Assembly: GCA_000824805.1 (NCBI GenBank)
Contig: CCNA01000001.1
Coordinates: 496,001 to 560,000, forward strand
Reading direction: 5' to 3'
Source: Mesorhizobium sp. SOD10
Lineage (GTDB): Bacteria; Pseudomonadota; Alphaproteobacteria; Rhizobiales; Rhizobiaceae
DNA length: 64,000 nucleotides
Positions 53,510 to 63,518 of the stretch are shown one piece after another (within the stretch, counting starts at the first letter, position 1; every line of letters starts with the position of its first letter). The position numbers were made by a program, and so were the translations under genes. The notes under the pieces were generated by a model. The model searched no databases. It was not told the origin of the DNA and saw only the letters and a program-made list of their open reading frames with translations.

Positions 53510-54712
53510 TTACTCCACTTGCGCGACCGCGGCGTTGATGCGCGCGACCGCTTCGGTCAGCACCTCTTCGCTGGTCGCGGTCGAGATGCGGAAAAAGGGC
53601 GACAGTCCATAGGCGACGCCGGGCACGGACGCCACCCGGCCTTCGCTCAGAAGATAGTTGGCCACGGCCGCATCGTCCTCCAGAACGACGCCCTTGGGCG
53701 TCTTGCGGCCGATCAGGCTGGCGCAGCCGATATAGGCGTAGAAGGCGCCCTCCGGCGGCGACAGCGTCAGGCCGTTGATCTTCCTGATGCCGGCGACGAC
53801 CAGGTCGCGACGCCTCTCGAAGGCCTGGCGGAAGCGCGCCACCTCGTCCTGCGGCCCGTTAAGCGCGGCGACGGTGGCGGCCTGCGCGATCGAGCACACC
53901 GAGGTGCAGGACTGGCTCTGGATCGTCGACATCGCCTTGACGAGCGGTGCGGGTCCTGCCGCGTAGCCGACGCGCCAGCCGGTCATCGCATAGGATTTCG
54001 AGACGCCGTTGACGATCAGCGTGCGGTGCTTGAGTTCGGAACATGCCTTGCCGAAGGAAACGAACTCGCGCCCGTCGAAGAGGATGTGCTCGTAGATCTC
54101 GTCGGAGAGGATAAGCACATGCGGGTGCTTGGCCAGCACCGCGCCCAGCGCCTTGAGATCGGATTCTGAATACACCGCGCCGGATGGATTGCCCGGCATG
54201 TTGAGGAAGAGCCACTTCGTCCTCGGCGTGATGGCCTGTTCAAGCAACGCGGGCGTCAGCCGAAAGCCCGTGGTTTCTGGACATTCGACGACGACAGGCG
54301 TGCCGCCGAGCAGCTTCACCATCTCGGGATAGGAGACGAAATAGGGCGCCGGCAGGATCGCCTCGTCGCCGGTCTCCAGCGTGGCCATCAGCGCGTTGAA
54401 GATGATCTGCTTGGCGCCGTTGGCCACCACGATGTCGTCGGCCGTGTAGTCCAGCCCGTTCTCGCGGCGGAATTTTCCCGCTATCGCTTCACGCACTTCA
54501 GGCGTGCCGGCAGCGGCCGTGTAGAGCGTCTGGCCGGCCTTCGCCGCGAAATGGGCGGCGTCGATGATGTGCAGCGGCGTCGGAAAATCGGGCTCGCCCA
54601 GCCCGAGATCGATCACATCCACGCCCTTGGCGCGCAGCGCCTTGGCGGCCTGCGAAGCGGCCATCGATGCGGAGGGTTTCACCACCGACAGGCGCGAGGC
54701 AACATAGCTCAT
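53510..54712 (-). CDS. Class I PLP-dependent aminotransferase (aspartate-aminotransferase-like)
   Basis: A 400-residue fold-type I aminotransferase. The PLP lysine sits in NGVSKSYAMTGWRVGY (about 237), with NMPGNPSGAVY and SDEIYEHILFDG also conserved. ATG at 54712 overlaps the hyuB stop (TGATG). It could transfer an amino group from the amino acid released by the hydantoinase-like pair to a keto acid, or act on a keto acid made by the upstream thiamine enzyme. Substrate specificity cannot be read from sequence. Confidence 0.9.
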   Translation of the reverse strand: MSYVASRLSVVKPSASMAASQAAKALRAKGVDVIDLGLGEPDFPTPLHIIDAAHFAAKAGQTLYTAAAGTPEVREAIAGKFRRENGLDYTADDIVVANGAKQIIFNALMATLETGDEAILPAPYFVSYPEMVKLLGGTPVVVECPETTGFRLTPALLEQAITPRTKWLFLNMPGNPSGAVYSESDLKALGAVLAKHPHVLILSDEIYEHILFDGREFVSFGKACSELKHRTLIVNGVSKSYAMTGWRVGYAAGPAPLVKAMSTIQSQSCTSVCSIAQAATVAALNGPQDEVARFRQAFERRRDLVVAGIRKINGLTLSPPEGAFYAYIGCASLIGRKTPKGVVLEDDAAVANYLLSEGRVASVPGVAYGLSPFFRISTATSEEVLTEAVARINAAVAQVE

Positions 54713-56328
54713 CAATCGTTCTCCGAAATATAGCCCTTGGATCGGTCGTTGGCCCGCGCGGCGGCGCTGCGCTTGGCCGGATCGCCATAGCCGCCGCCGC
54801 CCGGCAGCTCCAATATTAGCCGCCGGCCGGCGGGCACATGCTGCCAGCCCTTGGGGCGCATCTTCGTGCCGTCATCCAACTTGACCACGCCGGCGACGCC
54901 AGGCTTGCCGCCATTGCGTCCGCGTGGCGGATGGTTGACGCGGTCGAACATGGCCGAGAAGTCGAATTCGTGGCCGTCGGTCGCCGCGATCTCGATGATC
55001 TGCCCGAGGCCGCCGCGGAATTCGCCGTCGCCGCCGGAATTGGGCCGCAGCTCCTTGCGCCAGATGACGATCGGGCCGGTGTGCTCCGTCGCCTCGATCG
55101 GCATCGTGTGCACGCCCGATGGGAAGGCCGTCGCCGACAAGCCGTCGAGCTCGGGGCGCGCACCCATGCCGCCGGAGTTGAACATCAGCACTTCGGCGCG
55201 ACGGCCGGAGCCACCGGCGACGGGGCGTGCCGAAATGTGGATGTTCCACAGCGCGCCGGCGCCTTCGGCAAGGATCCTGCCGGGCAGCGCCTTGGCGAAC
55301 GCGCCCAGCACCAGATCGGGAACCATGTGGCCGAAGATGTGCCTGAGCGCCACCGGCGCCGGCCGCACGGCATTGAGGATGTTGACGGGCGAGGACACGG
55401 TGAAGAAGGCGAGCGAGGCGGCATTGTTCGGAATGTCGGGCGCCACCATGCATTTCAGCGCGTAGCAGGCGTAGGCCTTGCTGTAGATGATCGGGCAGTT
55501 GATGCCCCAGCGGCTCATCGGATCGGTGCCGGTGAAGTCGACCTCGACATGGTCGTCGCGCACCGAAACCGTAGCCGCGAGCTTAACGGGCTCGTCGTAG
55601 CCGTCGGTCACGAGCTCGTTCGACCAGCTTCCCTTGGGCAGCGCCCCGATGCGTTCGAGCATGGCGTCGCGGGTGCGCGAGAAGATGAAGTCGCCGAGAC
55701 CGTCGAGCGAGGTGAGGCCGATCTCCTTCATCATGTCGACGAGACGCCGGTGGCCGACCTCGTTGCAGGCGGCGAGCGAATAGAAATCGCCGACCACCTG
55801 ATTGGGCTCGCGGACATTGGCGCGCAGGATCCTGACCAGGTCGAGATTGACCTTGCCCTTCTCCGCGAACTTCATGATCGGGATCTGGATGCCTTCCTCA
55901 TAGACCGACTTGCCGTCGGAGCCGAAGCCGCGGCCGCCGACATCGACGACATGCGCCGTGCAGGCGAAGAAGGCGACGAGCTCGCCGTTGAGGAAGGATG
56001 GCGATACCATTGTGATGTCGTGCAGATGGCCGGTGCCCAGCCAAGGATCGTTGGTGACATAGGTGTCGCCCTCGAACATCTCCTCGCGCGGGATCGCGTT
56101 CATAAAATGCAGCACGGCCTCGGCCATGGTGTTGACGTGACCGGGCGTGCCGGTGACGGCCTGCGCCAGCATCTGGCCGCGCGGATTGAACACGCCCGCC
56201 GACAGGTCGCCGGACTCGCGCACCGAGGTCGAGAAGGCGGTGCGCAGCAAGGTCAGCGCCTGCTCCTCGACCACCGAGATCAACCGATTCCACATGACCT
56301 GCATGCGGATTTCGCCAATATCGCTCAT
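54712..56328 (-). CDS. hyuB: Hydantoinase B / 5-oxoprolinase family subunit
   Basis: A 538-residue HyuB (hydantoinase_B/oxoprolinase) subunit. Typical stretches are VMWNRLISVVEEQALTLLRTAFS, VTGTPGHVNTMAEAVLHF, DTYVTNDPWLGTGHLHDI and the C-terminal ELPGGGGYGDPAKR. With HyuA it forms an ATP-dependent amidase for cyclic imides or amides (N-methylhydantoin, 5-oxoproline) or, in related proteins, a ketone carboxylase. The start ATG at 56328 overlaps the hyuA stop. Confidence 0.92.
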   Translation of the reverse strand: MSDIGEIRMQVMWNRLISVVEEQALTLLRTAFSTSVRESGDLSAGVFNPRGQMLAQAVTGTPGHVNTMAEAVLHFMNAIPREEMFEGDTYVTNDPWLGTGHLHDITMVSPSFLNGELVAFFACTAHVVDVGGRGFGSDGKSVYEEGIQIPIMKFAEKGKVNLDLVRILRANVREPNQVVGDFYSLAACNEVGHRRLVDMMKEIGLTSLDGLGDFIFSRTRDAMLERIGALPKGSWSNELVTDGYDEPVKLAATVSVRDDHVEVDFTGTDPMSRWGINCPIIYSKAYACYALKCMVAPDIPNNAASLAFFTVSSPVNILNAVRPAPVALRHIFGHMVPDLVLGAFAKALPGRILAEGAGALWNIHISARPVAGGSGRRAEVLMFNSGGMGARPELDGLSATAFPSGVHTMPIEATEHTGPIVIWRKELRPNSGGDGEFRGGLGQIIEIAATDGHEFDFSAMFDRVNHPPRGRNGGKPGVAGVVKLDDGTKMRPKGWQHVPAGRRLILELPGGGGYGDPAKRSAAARANDRSKGYISEND

Positions 56329-58421
56329 GCCTGGCTGCCTTTGCGGATCAGGAGGATCGCGCCGTCGCTCTGGATGACGGCATCGAAGCTGGTGGTGACG
56401 ACGGTCGATGTCTCGCGCTCGACGATGACGGCCGGGCCCGCCACACGATCGTCCGTGCAAAGCGTGTCGCGCTCGACGATGCCATAGCTGCGCGGCGCGC
56501 CGCTGACCGGATCGAACACCTCGCGGGTCGTTGTCGGTTGGCTGGTCTTCTTGCCCATGGTGAGCTCGTGCCGCGCAACCGCAGGCCGAACATCCGTTGC
56601 CTTCACCGACCAGGTAACGATCTCGATCTCCAGCCCGTCGAGCCCGTCGATGGCGCGGCCGAAGAAGCGCTGGTAGCTCTCCTCGAACAGCTCCTTGAGC
56701 TTGGCGACGGCATCGTCGCCGAATGGCGCATCGGCCACCGGCACGGGGATTTCCCAGCCCTGGCCGGCATAGCGCATGAAGGCGGTGATCTCGCAGACGA
56801 TCTGGCCGCTGGCGCCGGTGCGCACAAAACCTTCAGCGGAGGCTTTGAGATCGGCGAGCAGGGCGTTGACCTCGGCCGGCTTAAATTGCGACAGGCGCGT
56901 CAGCTTCGAGGCCAGCGCTTCGTAGCCGAACGGGGCCTTGAGGAAACCGATCGCCGACCCGACGCCGGCGCCGCGCGGCACGATGCACTGGTCGATGCCG
57001 AGCTTTTCGCAGAGCCTTGCCGCGTGCAGTGGTGCCGCGCCGCCAAAGGCGATCATCAGATTGTCGGAAATGTTCTTGCCGTTTTCGACGGCGTGGACGC
57101 GCGCGGCGTTGGCCATGTTCTCGTCTACCACCTCGCAGATGCCGAAGGCGGTCGCCATGGCGTTGAGCGACAGGCGCTCGCCGACCTCGCGCAGGATGGC
57201 CTGTTCGGATGCAGCCGTATCGAGCCTGATCGCGCCGCCGGCGAAATTGTGTGGATCGAGCTTGCCGAGCACGAGGTCCGCGTCGGTAATTGCCGGGCGG
57301 CTGCCGCCGCGGCCGTAGCAGGCCGGGCCCGGCTCCGATCCCGCGCTCTCGGGCCCGGTCTGGATGCGGCCCATGGCGTCCACCCAGGCGATGGAGCCGC
57401 CGCCGGCGCCGATCTCGATCATCTCGATGACGGGGATCGAGATCGGCATGCCCGAGCCTTTCGAGAAGCGGTAGGTGCGCGCCACTTCGAAGGTCCGCGC
57501 GGTGCGCGGCGCATAGTCCTCGATCAGGCAGATCTTGGCAGTGGTTCCGCCCATGTCGTAGGAGACGACCTTTTCCAGTCCGAAGCGCTTGGCGATGTCG
57601 GCTGCGAAAATGGCGCCGCCGGCCGGGCCGGATTCAACCAGCCGTACCGGAAATTCCGAAGCGGTTTCCACCGAGATCAACCCGCCGCCGGAGTGGATCA
57701 TGAAGACGGGGCATTCGGCGCCCATGTCCTTCAGCCGCGTCTGCAGGCGGGCGAGGTAGTCCGCCATCTGCGGCCGCACATAGGCATTGGCGCAGACCGT
57801 GTTGAAACGCTCGAACTCGCGCATCTGCGGCGAGACCTCGGCGCTGATCGAGATCGGGATTCTAAGCTTGCGAGCAAGGATTTCGCGCGCGCGGTGCTCA
57901 TGGTCCGGGTTGGCGTAAGCGTGGATGAAGCCGATCGCCACCGCACCGAAACTGCCGGCAGCGATGCGGTCGGCGATCTCCTCAAGGGCAGCTTCGTCGA
58001 GCGGCTGCAGTTCCTGGCCTTCCGCGCCGATGCGGCCCTTGACCGTGAAGCGGTCCTCGCGCGGGATCAGCGGCGTTGGCAGCTGCAGATTGAGATCATA
58101 TTGCTCGAAGCGGTTTTCCGTCCGCATCTCGATCACGTCGCGAAAACCTTCGGTCGTGACCAGGGCCGTCCTGGCCCCGCGCCGCTCGATCAGCGCGTTG
58201 GTGGCGAGCGTCGTGCCGTGGATGATGATGCCTATCTCGGCCGCCGAAATCCCGGCATCGCGGATGACGACGTCGATGCCATCCAGGATCGCCTGCTCGG
58301 GCGCCGTATAGTTCGTCAGAACCTTGGTCGAGAATATCGTTCCCCTGACATCGAGGGCGATGTCGGTGAAGGTGCCGCCGATGTCGGCGCCAAGGCGGAT
58401 GTCGTCTGATCTGGAAGTCAT
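56325..58421 (-). CDS. hyuA: Hydantoinase A / 5-oxoprolinase family subunit
   Basis: A 698-residue HyuA with an actin-like ATPase fold. LGADIGGTFTDIALDV at the N-terminus binds phosphate; IHGTTLATNALIERRG, SYDMGGTTAKICLI and EIGAGGGSIAWVD follow. It overlaps its neighbours by 4 nt on each side. N-methylhydantoinases release carbamoylsarcosine, a route to sarcosine that would link to soxBDAG; this is inference from context. Confidence 0.92.
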   Translation of the reverse strand: MTSRSDDIRLGADIGGTFTDIALDVRGTIFSTKVLTNYTAPEQAILDGIDVVIRDAGISAAEIGIIIHGTTLATNALIERRGARTALVTTEGFRDVIEMRTENRFEQYDLNLQLPTPLIPREDRFTVKGRIGAEGQELQPLDEAALEEIADRIAAGSFGAVAIGFIHAYANPDHEHRAREILARKLRIPISISAEVSPQMREFERFNTVCANAYVRPQMADYLARLQTRLKDMGAECPVFMIHSGGGLISVETASEFPVRLVESGPAGGAIFAADIAKRFGLEKVVSYDMGGTTAKICLIEDYAPRTARTFEVARTYRFSKGSGMPISIPVIEMIEIGAGGGSIAWVDAMGRIQTGPESAGSEPGPACYGRGGSRPAITDADLVLGKLDPHNFAGGAIRLDTAASEQAILREVGERLSLNAMATAFGICEVVDENMANAARVHAVENGKNISDNLMIAFGGAAPLHAARLCEKLGIDQCIVPRGAGVGSAIGFLKAPFGYEALASKLTRLSQFKPAEVNALLADLKASAEGFVRTGASGQIVCEITAFMRYAGQGWEIPVPVADAPFGDDAVAKLKELFEESYQRFFGRAIDGLDGLEIEIVTWSVKATDVRPAVARHELTMGKKTSQPTTTREVFDPVSGAPRSYGIVERDTLCTDDRVAGPAVIVERETSTVVTTSFDAVIQSDGAILLIRKGSQA

Positions 58422-60088
58422 GCCTTGGCTTTCTGGGAAGCGAGCGCGGCGTCGCGCATCTGGGAGAGGGTTTGGCGAGGCGTCAGCGCTTCGGGTGAGA
58501 TGGCGATGTCGAGGACGGCGCCGGTCGCGGATTGCAGCGCGCGCTCGAATGCCGCCGCGAAATCGCCGGTGGCCTCGACGCGCTCCGCGTGGAAGCCGTA
58601 AGCCTTCGCCAGCGTCACGAAGTCGGGGTTCTCGAGTGAGGTGCCGGAGACGCGAGCCGGATAGTTGCGTTCCTGATGCGCACGGATGGTGCCATAGATG
58701 CCGTTGTTGATGATCAGCACGATCGGCTGAGCGCCCGCCTGGATGGCGGTGCCGAGTTCCTGGCAGTTCATCTGGAAGTCGCCGTCGCCGGCAAAGCAGA
58801 CGACCGTGCGCTGCGGATAAGCGACCTTGGCGGCGATTGCCGCCGGCAGGCCGTAGCCCATGGCGCCGGACTGCGGCGCGAGCAGCCGGGCCTCAGGCCC
58901 GAACTTGAAGAACTTGTTCGGCCACACCGTGAAATTGCCGGCGCCGTTGGTGAGGATGACGTCGGCCGGCAAGGTCTCGCGCAGCCAGGCGCTGACCGCG
59001 ACCATGTCTACGGGACCGGGCTGCACCGGCGCGGCAAACGTTCCCTCATAGGCCTTGCGCGCCGCAGCGCGCCACTCGGCCCAGCCACCCTTCACCGGCG
59101 TCAGCGCCTTGGCGAAAGCGTTCGGGCCGGCATGGACGCCGATCGCGGGCACGTAGATCTTGCCGATCTCGCGGTCGGAGCCGTGCACATGGATCAGCTT
59201 CTGGCGCGGCACGGGCACGGAGAGCAGCGTGTAACCGTCCGTCGTCATCTCGCCGAAGCGGACATTGACGGCGAGGATCACGTCCGCGTCGCGGATCAGG
59301 TTCTTCACATGCGGCACCATGCCGACGCCGGCCTCGCCGACGAAGACCGGCGAGTGGTTGTCGAACTGGTCCTGGTAGCGGAAGGCGGCGACGACCGGGA
59401 TGTCGGAGGCTTCGGCGAAGGCCCTGAGCGCGGCGCGTCCGTCCGCCGTCCAGTTGGCGCCGCCCATGAGCAGGACAGGCCTCTCGGCCGCCGCCAACAT
59501 CTTGAGCGCAGCAGCAGTCGCCTCCTGTGCCGGCGCGGCTTCGAAAATCGCTGCGGGACCGCTCAGCGGCACGGATTCGGTCGCGGTGGTCAGCATGTCT
59601 TCCGGCAACGCGACCACGACGGGGCCGGGCCTTCCTGTCAGGGCCGTGGTCCAGGCCCGCGCCACGATCTCCGGGAGGCGCTTGACGTCGTCGATCTCGA
59701 CCGCCCATTTTGCGACCGTTCTATACACTGCCCGGTAGTCGATTTCCTGGAAGGCTTCTCGGCCCTTCATGTCGGTGCCGACCTGGCCGACGAACAGGAT
59801 CATCGGCGAACTGTCCTGCATCGCCGTATGCACGCCGATGCTGGCATTGGTGACGCCAGGGCCCCGCGTCACGAAGCAGATGCCCGGCGTGCCCGTCAGC
59901 TTGCCGTAGGCGGAGGCCATGAAGGCAGCGCCGCCTTCATTGCGGCAAAGCACATAGTCCAGCTTTCCGCGCGTGTCGTGCAGCGCGTCGAGAACGGCGA
60001 GATAGCTTTCGCCGGGTACGCCGAAGCTCTTGGTCGCGCCCAGGGCGATCAGGCACTCGACAAGAAGGCGACCGCCATTGCGGACCAT
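58418..60088 (-). CDS. Thiamine-diphosphate-dependent enzyme, acetolactate-synthase-like
   Basis: A 556-residue ThDP enzyme. The catalytic glutamate is Glu51 (CRNEGGAAFMA), and the metal/ThDP motif is GDGDFQMNCQELGTAIQ (about 435) with NNGIYGT. The fold order (PYR, central, PP domains) fits acetolactate synthase, but no regulatory ilvH subunit is next to it. It is instead the first gene of an operon with hyuA, hyuB, an aminotransferase and a dehydrogenase, so it is more likely a decarboxylase, carboligase or hydrolase of a specialised pathway. AGAGG lies 10 nt upstream of the ATG; a TATAAAT sequence occurs about 50 nt upstream. Confidence 0.88.
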   Translation of the reverse strand: MVRNGGRLLVECLIALGATKSFGVPGESYLAVLDALHDTRGKLDYVLCRNEGGAAFMASAYGKLTGTPGICFVTRGPGVTNASIGVHTAMQDSSPMILFVGQVGTDMKGREAFQEIDYRAVYRTVAKWAVEIDDVKRLPEIVARAWTTALTGRPGPVVVALPEDMLTTATESVPLSGPAAIFEAAPAQEATAAALKMLAAAERPVLLMGGANWTADGRAALRAFAEASDIPVVAAFRYQDQFDNHSPVFVGEAGVGMVPHVKNLIRDADVILAVNVRFGEMTTDGYTLLSVPVPRQKLIHVHGSDREIGKIYVPAIGVHAGPNAFAKALTPVKGGWAEWRAAARKAYEGTFAAPVQPGPVDMVAVSAWLRETLPADVILTNGAGNFTVWPNKFFKFGPEARLLAPQSGAMGYGLPAAIAAKVAYPQRTVVCFAGDGDFQMNCQELGTAIQAGAQPIVLIINNGIYGTIRAHQERNYPARVSGTSLENPDFVTLAKAYGFHAERVEATGDFAAAFERALQSATGAVLDIAISPEALTPRQTLSQMRDAALASQKAKA

Positions 60089-60207
60089 GCTTAGACATCC
60101 TCTTTAGCGGCGGCAAGCAAACCGAGCCCGCCTTTCGGATTTATACCTGCACTGTGGCCGGCCGGCGCGAAATCAAGAAATGCGGTCCATTCGAAAGTTT
60201 TTCTTTG

Positions 60208-61611
60208 CTATGAAATCCGCACCAAAACACCGGGGTTCATCGTGCCTTGCGGATCGAATGCGCGCTTGAGCTGCGCCATGAGAGTGCGCTCGGCGGAACT
60301 GCGATTGCGGTCGGCCATGGCGATCTTGGCGCGGCCGAGCCCATGCTCGGCAGCAAAGCTGCCGCCCATGTCGGTGGCCAAAGCGGCCAGCGTCTCAGCG
60401 AATGCTCCGGCCTTGCCGTCGAAATCGGCGCGGCCCTCCGGCGGCGACAGATTGTAGTGGATATTGCCGTCGCCGAGATGGCCGAACGGGTTGATCCGCA
60501 CGCCCGGAACAATGTCTTGGCATAGTTTCGCGCCCGCCTCGATGAAACGCGCGATCGCGCCCGGCGGCACGGAGATGTCGTGCTTGAGCTGCTCGCCCTC
60601 CAGCCGCTGTCCCTCCGGCTGCTCCTCGCGCAACCGCCAGAACTGCGCCCGCTGCGCGCCCGAACTGGCCAGCGCGCCATCCACGACCAGGCCTTGCTCC
60701 ATGCCACATTCCAGCGCCGAAGCCAGGATGTCGTCGAGGGGAACGCGCGTCGAGCCCGACGCCATCTCGACGAGCAGATAGGCCTCGCCGCGCGGCTCCA
60801 ACGGATAGGCGAGGTCTGGAAGATGCTTGAGCGCGAGCGTCAGGCCGACATCCGAAAAGAATTCAAGGCCCGCCAGGAATTCTCCGGCCTCGCCGCGCAG
60901 GAAGGCACCGAACGACACGGCGGCGGCGAAGTCGGACATTACCAGCAGCGCGCTCGCCTGCTGCTTTGGCGTGGGATGGAGCCTGAGGATTGCCCGCGTC
61001 ACGATGCCGAGCGTGCCTTCCGAACCGCAGAACAGCTTGCGCAGCTGATAGCCGGCATTGTCCTTCTGCACCGCGCGCATTCCGTCCCACACCGTGCCGT
61101 CCGCCATGACGACCTCGAGGCCGAGGACCAGATCCTGCATCATGCCATAGCGGAATGCTTGGCTGCCGCCGGCGTTGGTGCCGATCAGGCCGCCGATCCT
61201 GGCGCTGCCTTCGGCTCCCAGATGCATCGGGAACATCAGGCCGTGCGGCTCCAGCGCCTCGTGCAGGGAAGCGAGGACGACGCCTGCCTCGACCGCGATC
61301 GAGCCGCTCTCCGGATCCGGCTCGCCGATTGCCGCCATGCGCGACAGCGAAACGATCACCGCGTTTGCCTGCTCGGCGACGGCGCCGCCGCACAGGCCGG
61401 TGTTGCCGCCTTGCGGTACGACTGCCAATCCTGCCTGCCGGCAAGCCTTGACGACCGCCGCAACTTCGGCCGTGTTCGCGGGCCTGGCAACGCCCAAAGG
61501 CGCGACGCCATAGCGGTTCAGCCAGTCGCGATGATAAGGCTCGGCATCGGTGCCCGAAAGCCAGCCTTTCGGTCCGAGAATCTCGCGCAAAGCGGTGACG
61601 GGGTCGGTCAT
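60208..61611 (-). CDS. GlcD-type FAD-binding oxidoreductase
   Basis: A 467-residue flavoprotein of the FAD_binding_4 plus FAD-oxidase_C type (D-lactate, glycolate or 2-hydroxyglutarate dehydrogenase family). VVPQGGNTGLCGGAV binds the pyrophosphate, and FGHLGDGNIHYNLSP plus SFAAEHGLGRAK carry the C-terminal catalytic residues. The ATG at 61611 (MTDPVTAL) is used; a longer frame runs into the upstream ABC ATPase gene. It follows that ATPase gene by 53 nt and may belong to the transporter operon. Confidence 0.88.
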   Translation of the reverse strand: MTDPVTALREILGPKGWLSGTDAEPYHRDWLNRYGVAPLGVARPANTAEVAAVVKACRQAGLAVVPQGGNTGLCGGAVAEQANAVIVSLSRMAAIGEPDPESGSIAVEAGVVLASLHEALEPHGLMFPMHLGAEGSARIGGLIGTNAGGSQAFRYGMMQDLVLGLEVVMADGTVWDGMRAVQKDNAGYQLRKLFCGSEGTLGIVTRAILRLHPTPKQQASALLVMSDFAAAVSFGAFLRGEAGEFLAGLEFFSDVGLTLALKHLPDLAYPLEPRGEAYLLVEMASGSTRVPLDDILASALECGMEQGLVVDGALASSGAQRAQFWRLREEQPEGQRLEGEQLKHDISVPPGAIARFIEAGAKLCQDIVPGVRINPFGHLGDGNIHYNLSPPEGRADFDGKAGAFAETLAALATDMGGSFAAEHGLGRAKIAMADRNRSSAERTLMAQLKRAFDPQGTMNPGVLVRIS

Positions 61612-61664
61612 TGCGATACCTGCGATATGTGGCACGCCGCGTATAGACAGCAGCGGCGCCTGGC

Positions 61665-62420
61665 TCAATGACCCAGCACCTGTGACAGGAATTGCCGCGT
61701 GCGCTCGTTCCGGCAAGAGGTGAAGAACGCCTCCGGCGGCGCCTCCTCGACGATCTCGCCGGCATCCATGAAGATGACCCGGTCGGCGACGCGGCGGGCG
61801 AAGCCCATTTCGTGGGTCACGCAGATCATCGTCATGCCTTCGGAAGCGAGCGTCACCATGACGTCCAGCACCTCCGCGATCATCTCCGGGTCGAGCGCTG
61901 AGGTCGGCTCGTCGAACAGCATGATCTGCGGCTGCATGCAAAGCGCGCGGGCGATCGCGACTCGCTGCTGCTGGCCGCCGGAAAGCTGGCTCGGGAACTT
62001 CATCGCCTGCTCGGGGATTCGGACCTTCTCCAGAAAGCGCCTGGCCGTCGTCTCGGCTTCCGCGCGCGGCCGCTTGCGCACGATCATCGGCGCGATCATG
62101 CAGTTCTCAAGCACCGTCATGTGCGGGAACAGGTTGAAATGCTGGAACACCATGCCGACCTCGCGCCTGATCCCGTCGATGTTGGCGACATCGTCGTTGA
62201 GCTCGGTGCCAAGTACCGTTACGCGGCCGCCGTCATGCTGTTCGAGCCGGTTGATGCAGCGGATCAGCGTGGATTTGCCGGAGCCGGACGGACCGCAGAT
62301 GACGATCTTTTCGCCGCGCTCGACGGAGAGGTTTATCTTCCGCAGCGCGTGGAACGACCCGTAATGTTTGTCGAGGCCTTCGATGCGGACTGCCGGGCCG
62401 GATGGGAGCGTCGAATCCAT
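61665..62420 (-). CDS. Amino-acid ABC transporter ATP-binding protein (AapP/GlnQ type)
   Basis: A 251-residue ATPase. Walker [14 protein letters not shown], signature [15 protein letters not shown] and Walker [16 protein letters not shown] are intact. It follows two permease genes of the Aap type (9 nt gap), so it powers an amino-acid or amino-acid-like importer. Confidence 0.94.
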   Translation of the reverse strand: MDSTLPSGPAVRIEGLDKHYGSFHALRKINLSVERGEKIVICGPSGSGKSTLIRCINRLEQHDGGRVTVLGTELNDDVANIDGIRREVGMVFQHFNLFPHMTVLENCMIAPMIVRKRPRAEAETTARRFLEKVRIPEQAMKFPSQLSGGQQQRVAIARALCMQPQIMLFDEPTSALDPEMIAEVLDVMVTLASEGMTMICVTHEMGFARRVADRVIFMDAGEIVEEAPPEAFFTSCRNERTRQFLSQVLGH

Positions 62421-62429
62421 GCGCGTCTC

Positions 62430-63518
62430 CTACCGTTCGCTGACCGACATGCGGCGCTCGAGGTAAGCGCCGTAGCGGGACAGGCTGAAGACGAAGACAA
62501 AATAGATGAAGGCGATGAAGGCATAGACCTCGACATAGGCGAAGCGCCATTCGCCGGTGCCGTAGGCGGCGTTGCCGGAGGCCAGGATTTCGAAGAAGCC
62601 GACGATCACCACCAGCGAGGTTTCCTTGAATGAGATGACGAACTGGTTGATCGTTGCCGGCAATGCGTTGCGCATCGCTTGCGGCAGCACGATGCGTCCG
62701 ATGCGCTGCCAGTAGCTCATGCCGAGCGCCATGGCGGCTTCTTCCTGTCCTGCCGGAACACCCTGCATGCCGCCGCGCACGATCTCAGCCTGATAGGCGG
62801 AGAAGAAGAGGGCGGAACCCAGGATCACCCGGTAGAGTTTGTCGCCCTGCAGCCATTGCGGCAGGGCGAAAGGCAGAACGACAGCAAATGTGAAGAGGAT
62901 CGAGATCAGCGGAAGCGAGCGGACGCCATCGATGATGAGACCGGTGGTGCGCGATATCCAGGGCAGGTCCGAGCGGCGCAGCAGCGCCAGGCAGATCGCC
63001 AGCGGGAAGCCGACCAGGCAAGTGGTGACGAAGATGAAGAGGGTGAGCGCCAGCCCGCCCCAGGCCTCCTCGCCGACATAGGGCAGGCCGAGCACGCCGC
63101 CCTTCATCAGCACGTAGTAGAGGCCTGTTCCTGCGCCCCAGACGAGGGCGATGCGGCGGCCGGTCCAGAAGGCCGGCATGCAACTCAGCACTGTCATGAC
63201 CACCACGCTGACGCAGGCAAGTGCGGAGCGCCATTGCTCCTCGAAGGGATAGAGGCCGAACAGGATGACGCGCCACCGGGCGGTGATGACCGACCAGCAG
63301 GCGCCGGCCGCCGCCTGGCAGGCCTCGGGCCCGCCGCCAGTCGTGAACACGGCCGAGAAGACGGCCCAGTCGAGCAATTTCCAGACGATGAAGGCCATGA
63401 TCGTCAGGGAAATCAACGACAGCAGCGCCTGAAGCGGTGTCGCGAAGAAGCGGCGCTTCAGATCTTCGAGCCTGCCCGGGGCAGGGGGAGCGACAACGAT
63501 CATCTCCATCTCTGTCAT
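62430..63518 (-). CDS. Amino-acid ABC transporter permease (AapM-like)
   Basis: A 362-residue permease of the polar amino-acid (HAAT) type. The long N-terminal portion before the transport domain (RRFFATPLQALLSLISL..., AGACWSVITARWRVILFGLYP) is typical of AapM, which is longer than most such permeases. The C-terminal transport domain has QAEIVRGGMQGVPAGQEEAAMALGMS. It overlaps the upstream permease stop by 4 nt. Confidence 0.9.
   Translation of the reverse strand: MTEMEMIVVAPPAPGRLEDLKRRFFATPLQALLSLISLTIMAFIVWKLLDWAVFSAVFTTGGGPEACQAAAGACWSVITARWRVILFGLYPFEEQWRSALACVSVVVMTVLSCMPAFWTGRRIALVWGAGTGLYYVLMKGGVLGLPYVGEEAWGGLALTLFIFVTTCLVGFPLAICLALLRRSDLPWISRTTGLIIDGVRSLPLISILFTFAVVLPFALPQWLQGDKLYRVILGSALFFSAYQAEIVRGGMQGVPAGQEEAAMALGMSYWQRIGRIVLPQAMRNALPATINQFVISFKETSLVVIVGFFEILASGNAAYGTGEWRFAYVEVYAFIAFIYFVFVFSLSRYGAYLERRMSVSER

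Noticed and set aside
56538-58409. Plus-strand open frame of 623 codons opposite hyuA
   Set aside because: Shadow of hyuA with atypical composition; hyuA has clear family motifs and couplings on both sides.
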